Positions 63,346 through 64,000 of a stretch of DNA of 64,000 bases are shown here, piece after piece. The stretch is from the NCBI GenBank assembly GCA_949316235.1, contig OX438741.1, positions 14,509,124 through 14,573,123 on the forward strand, given 5' to 3'. The notes under the pieces are model-generated. The model saw only the letters and a list, made by a program, of their open reading frames with translations, made no database searches and was not told the origin of the DNA. This stretch comes from Oegoconia quadripuncta (Eukaryota > Arthropoda > Insecta > Lepidoptera > Autostichidae). Numbering within the stretch: position 1 is the stretch's first letter; each line of letters starts with the position of its first letter. The position numbers and the translations under genes were made by a program.

Positions 63346-64000
63346 GAACAGAAACAGTCTTCACATCGAAAATGGGACACTTTGCTACCAGCTGTCGAAG
63401 GAGTCGGACCACCACTGGACATCAACCATCGACGCTTGAGGAATCCGGTGAGTCGTTACTGAATAAGACTTTGATTATGGAGTTTGAGCAAGGAGCAACT
63501 ATAGACAAGGTACGGCTGACATCCACAGAGTGCACGCGGGGGCCAAGTTGTATGGCACGAGGGGCGTGCACATGTTTTCTCTTCAACAGAAAGCATCTCA
63601 GGTTCCATGATTATAATCGAATGTGAATACGTTGTTGATTCCCCTATAGTAGTTTGCAATAATATCGCCTTTGCCCGAGCAACCCTTTACCACGGCACTG
63701 GCACTACCATCCCGGTCGCTAGCAACGCCCATACCCACCCCCGAACCCATCTACGACATATTTATGTATGTGCTCGGTTGGATGTGCAGTTACGATGTTG
63801 TGACCTACATAAATCTAACACACTATACGTCATCTATGTAGTACTAGTAAGCTCTTTGAAGGAAACACCTGCTCATTTTCTGGTGAAAGTGAGACAAAAT
63901 GTATAGTAACAATTTGTCTGTCAAGATTAATGACTTTTTTGTTTTTAAATGTTGTAAAATAATTAATGGAACGTACCAATATATTATGCAAAAGATTATT
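63346..64000. other. stmA intron sequence, unassigned
   Basis: A plus-strand stretch at 63372-63600 starts GHFATSC, like half a zinc knuckle, then loses resemblance to anything; it may be a retroelement relic. No stmA exon seen here. Confidence 0.35.

Noticed and set aside
63372..63626. Plus-strand frame starting GHFATSCRR
   Set aside because: Resembles half a retroviral-type zinc knuckle but lacks the rest; too weak to call Gag.

Overview
This is a eukaryotic nuclear window from an insect, most likely a moth or butterfly. Short exons sit in long AT-rich introns with GT..AG borders, and the intervening DNA is packed with tRNA-derived SINEs, RTE/Jockey/CR1-like LINE ends, mariner-type MITEs and BEL and Copia LTR elements typical of Lepidoptera. 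The taxon is an inference. Nothing suggests bacterial DNA: there are no operons, CRISPR arrays or ribosome binding sites.

Layout. 1-6707 is a BEL/Pao LTR retrotransposon cut by the left window edge; the visible LTR parts are identical, yet its coding region is broken. 6829-6933 is the last coding exon (plus strand) of an unrecognised gene that begins left of the window, so the BEL element lies just upstream of that exon. 8537-27637 is a complete plus-strand gene of 12 coding exons, reconstructed here in phase from start to stop (488 residues). It is a medium-chain dehydrogenase/reductase of the RTN4IP1 (reticulon-4-interacting protein 1, mitochondrial NADPH oxidoreductase) group, with an N-terminal extension carrying one hydrophobic segment. 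27638-42091 is about 14 kb of intergenic DNA made of transposon remnants, including a Copia element with an exact target duplication. 42092-62768 holds the last 11 coding exons, minus strand, of an EFR3-family gene (Drosophila stambha A / rolling blackout), the plasma-membrane anchor of the PI4-kinase III-alpha complex; its N-terminal exons lie beyond the right edge. The two genes converge tail to tail and have no evident functional link.

The most unusual structures are inside the genes. The third from last stretch of interest is a 136-bp tandem array of 7 copies in the last intron of the EFR3 gene, which duplicates the 3' half of the penultimate exon together with its splice donor. Exon 2 of the RTN4IP1 gene has a tandem duplication of its 3' splice site and exon start. 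An EFR3 intron carries an 86-bp, three-subunit minisatellite with two E-box hexamers per unit, which has itself been interrupted by a LINE. Nested insertions (MITE in SINE, SINE in LINE, MITE in LINE, LINE in minisatellite, Copia in a 19-bp tandem repeat) give relative ages. I found no convincing new multi-gene system. All calls come from reading the sequence and from remembered family features; no database search was possible.
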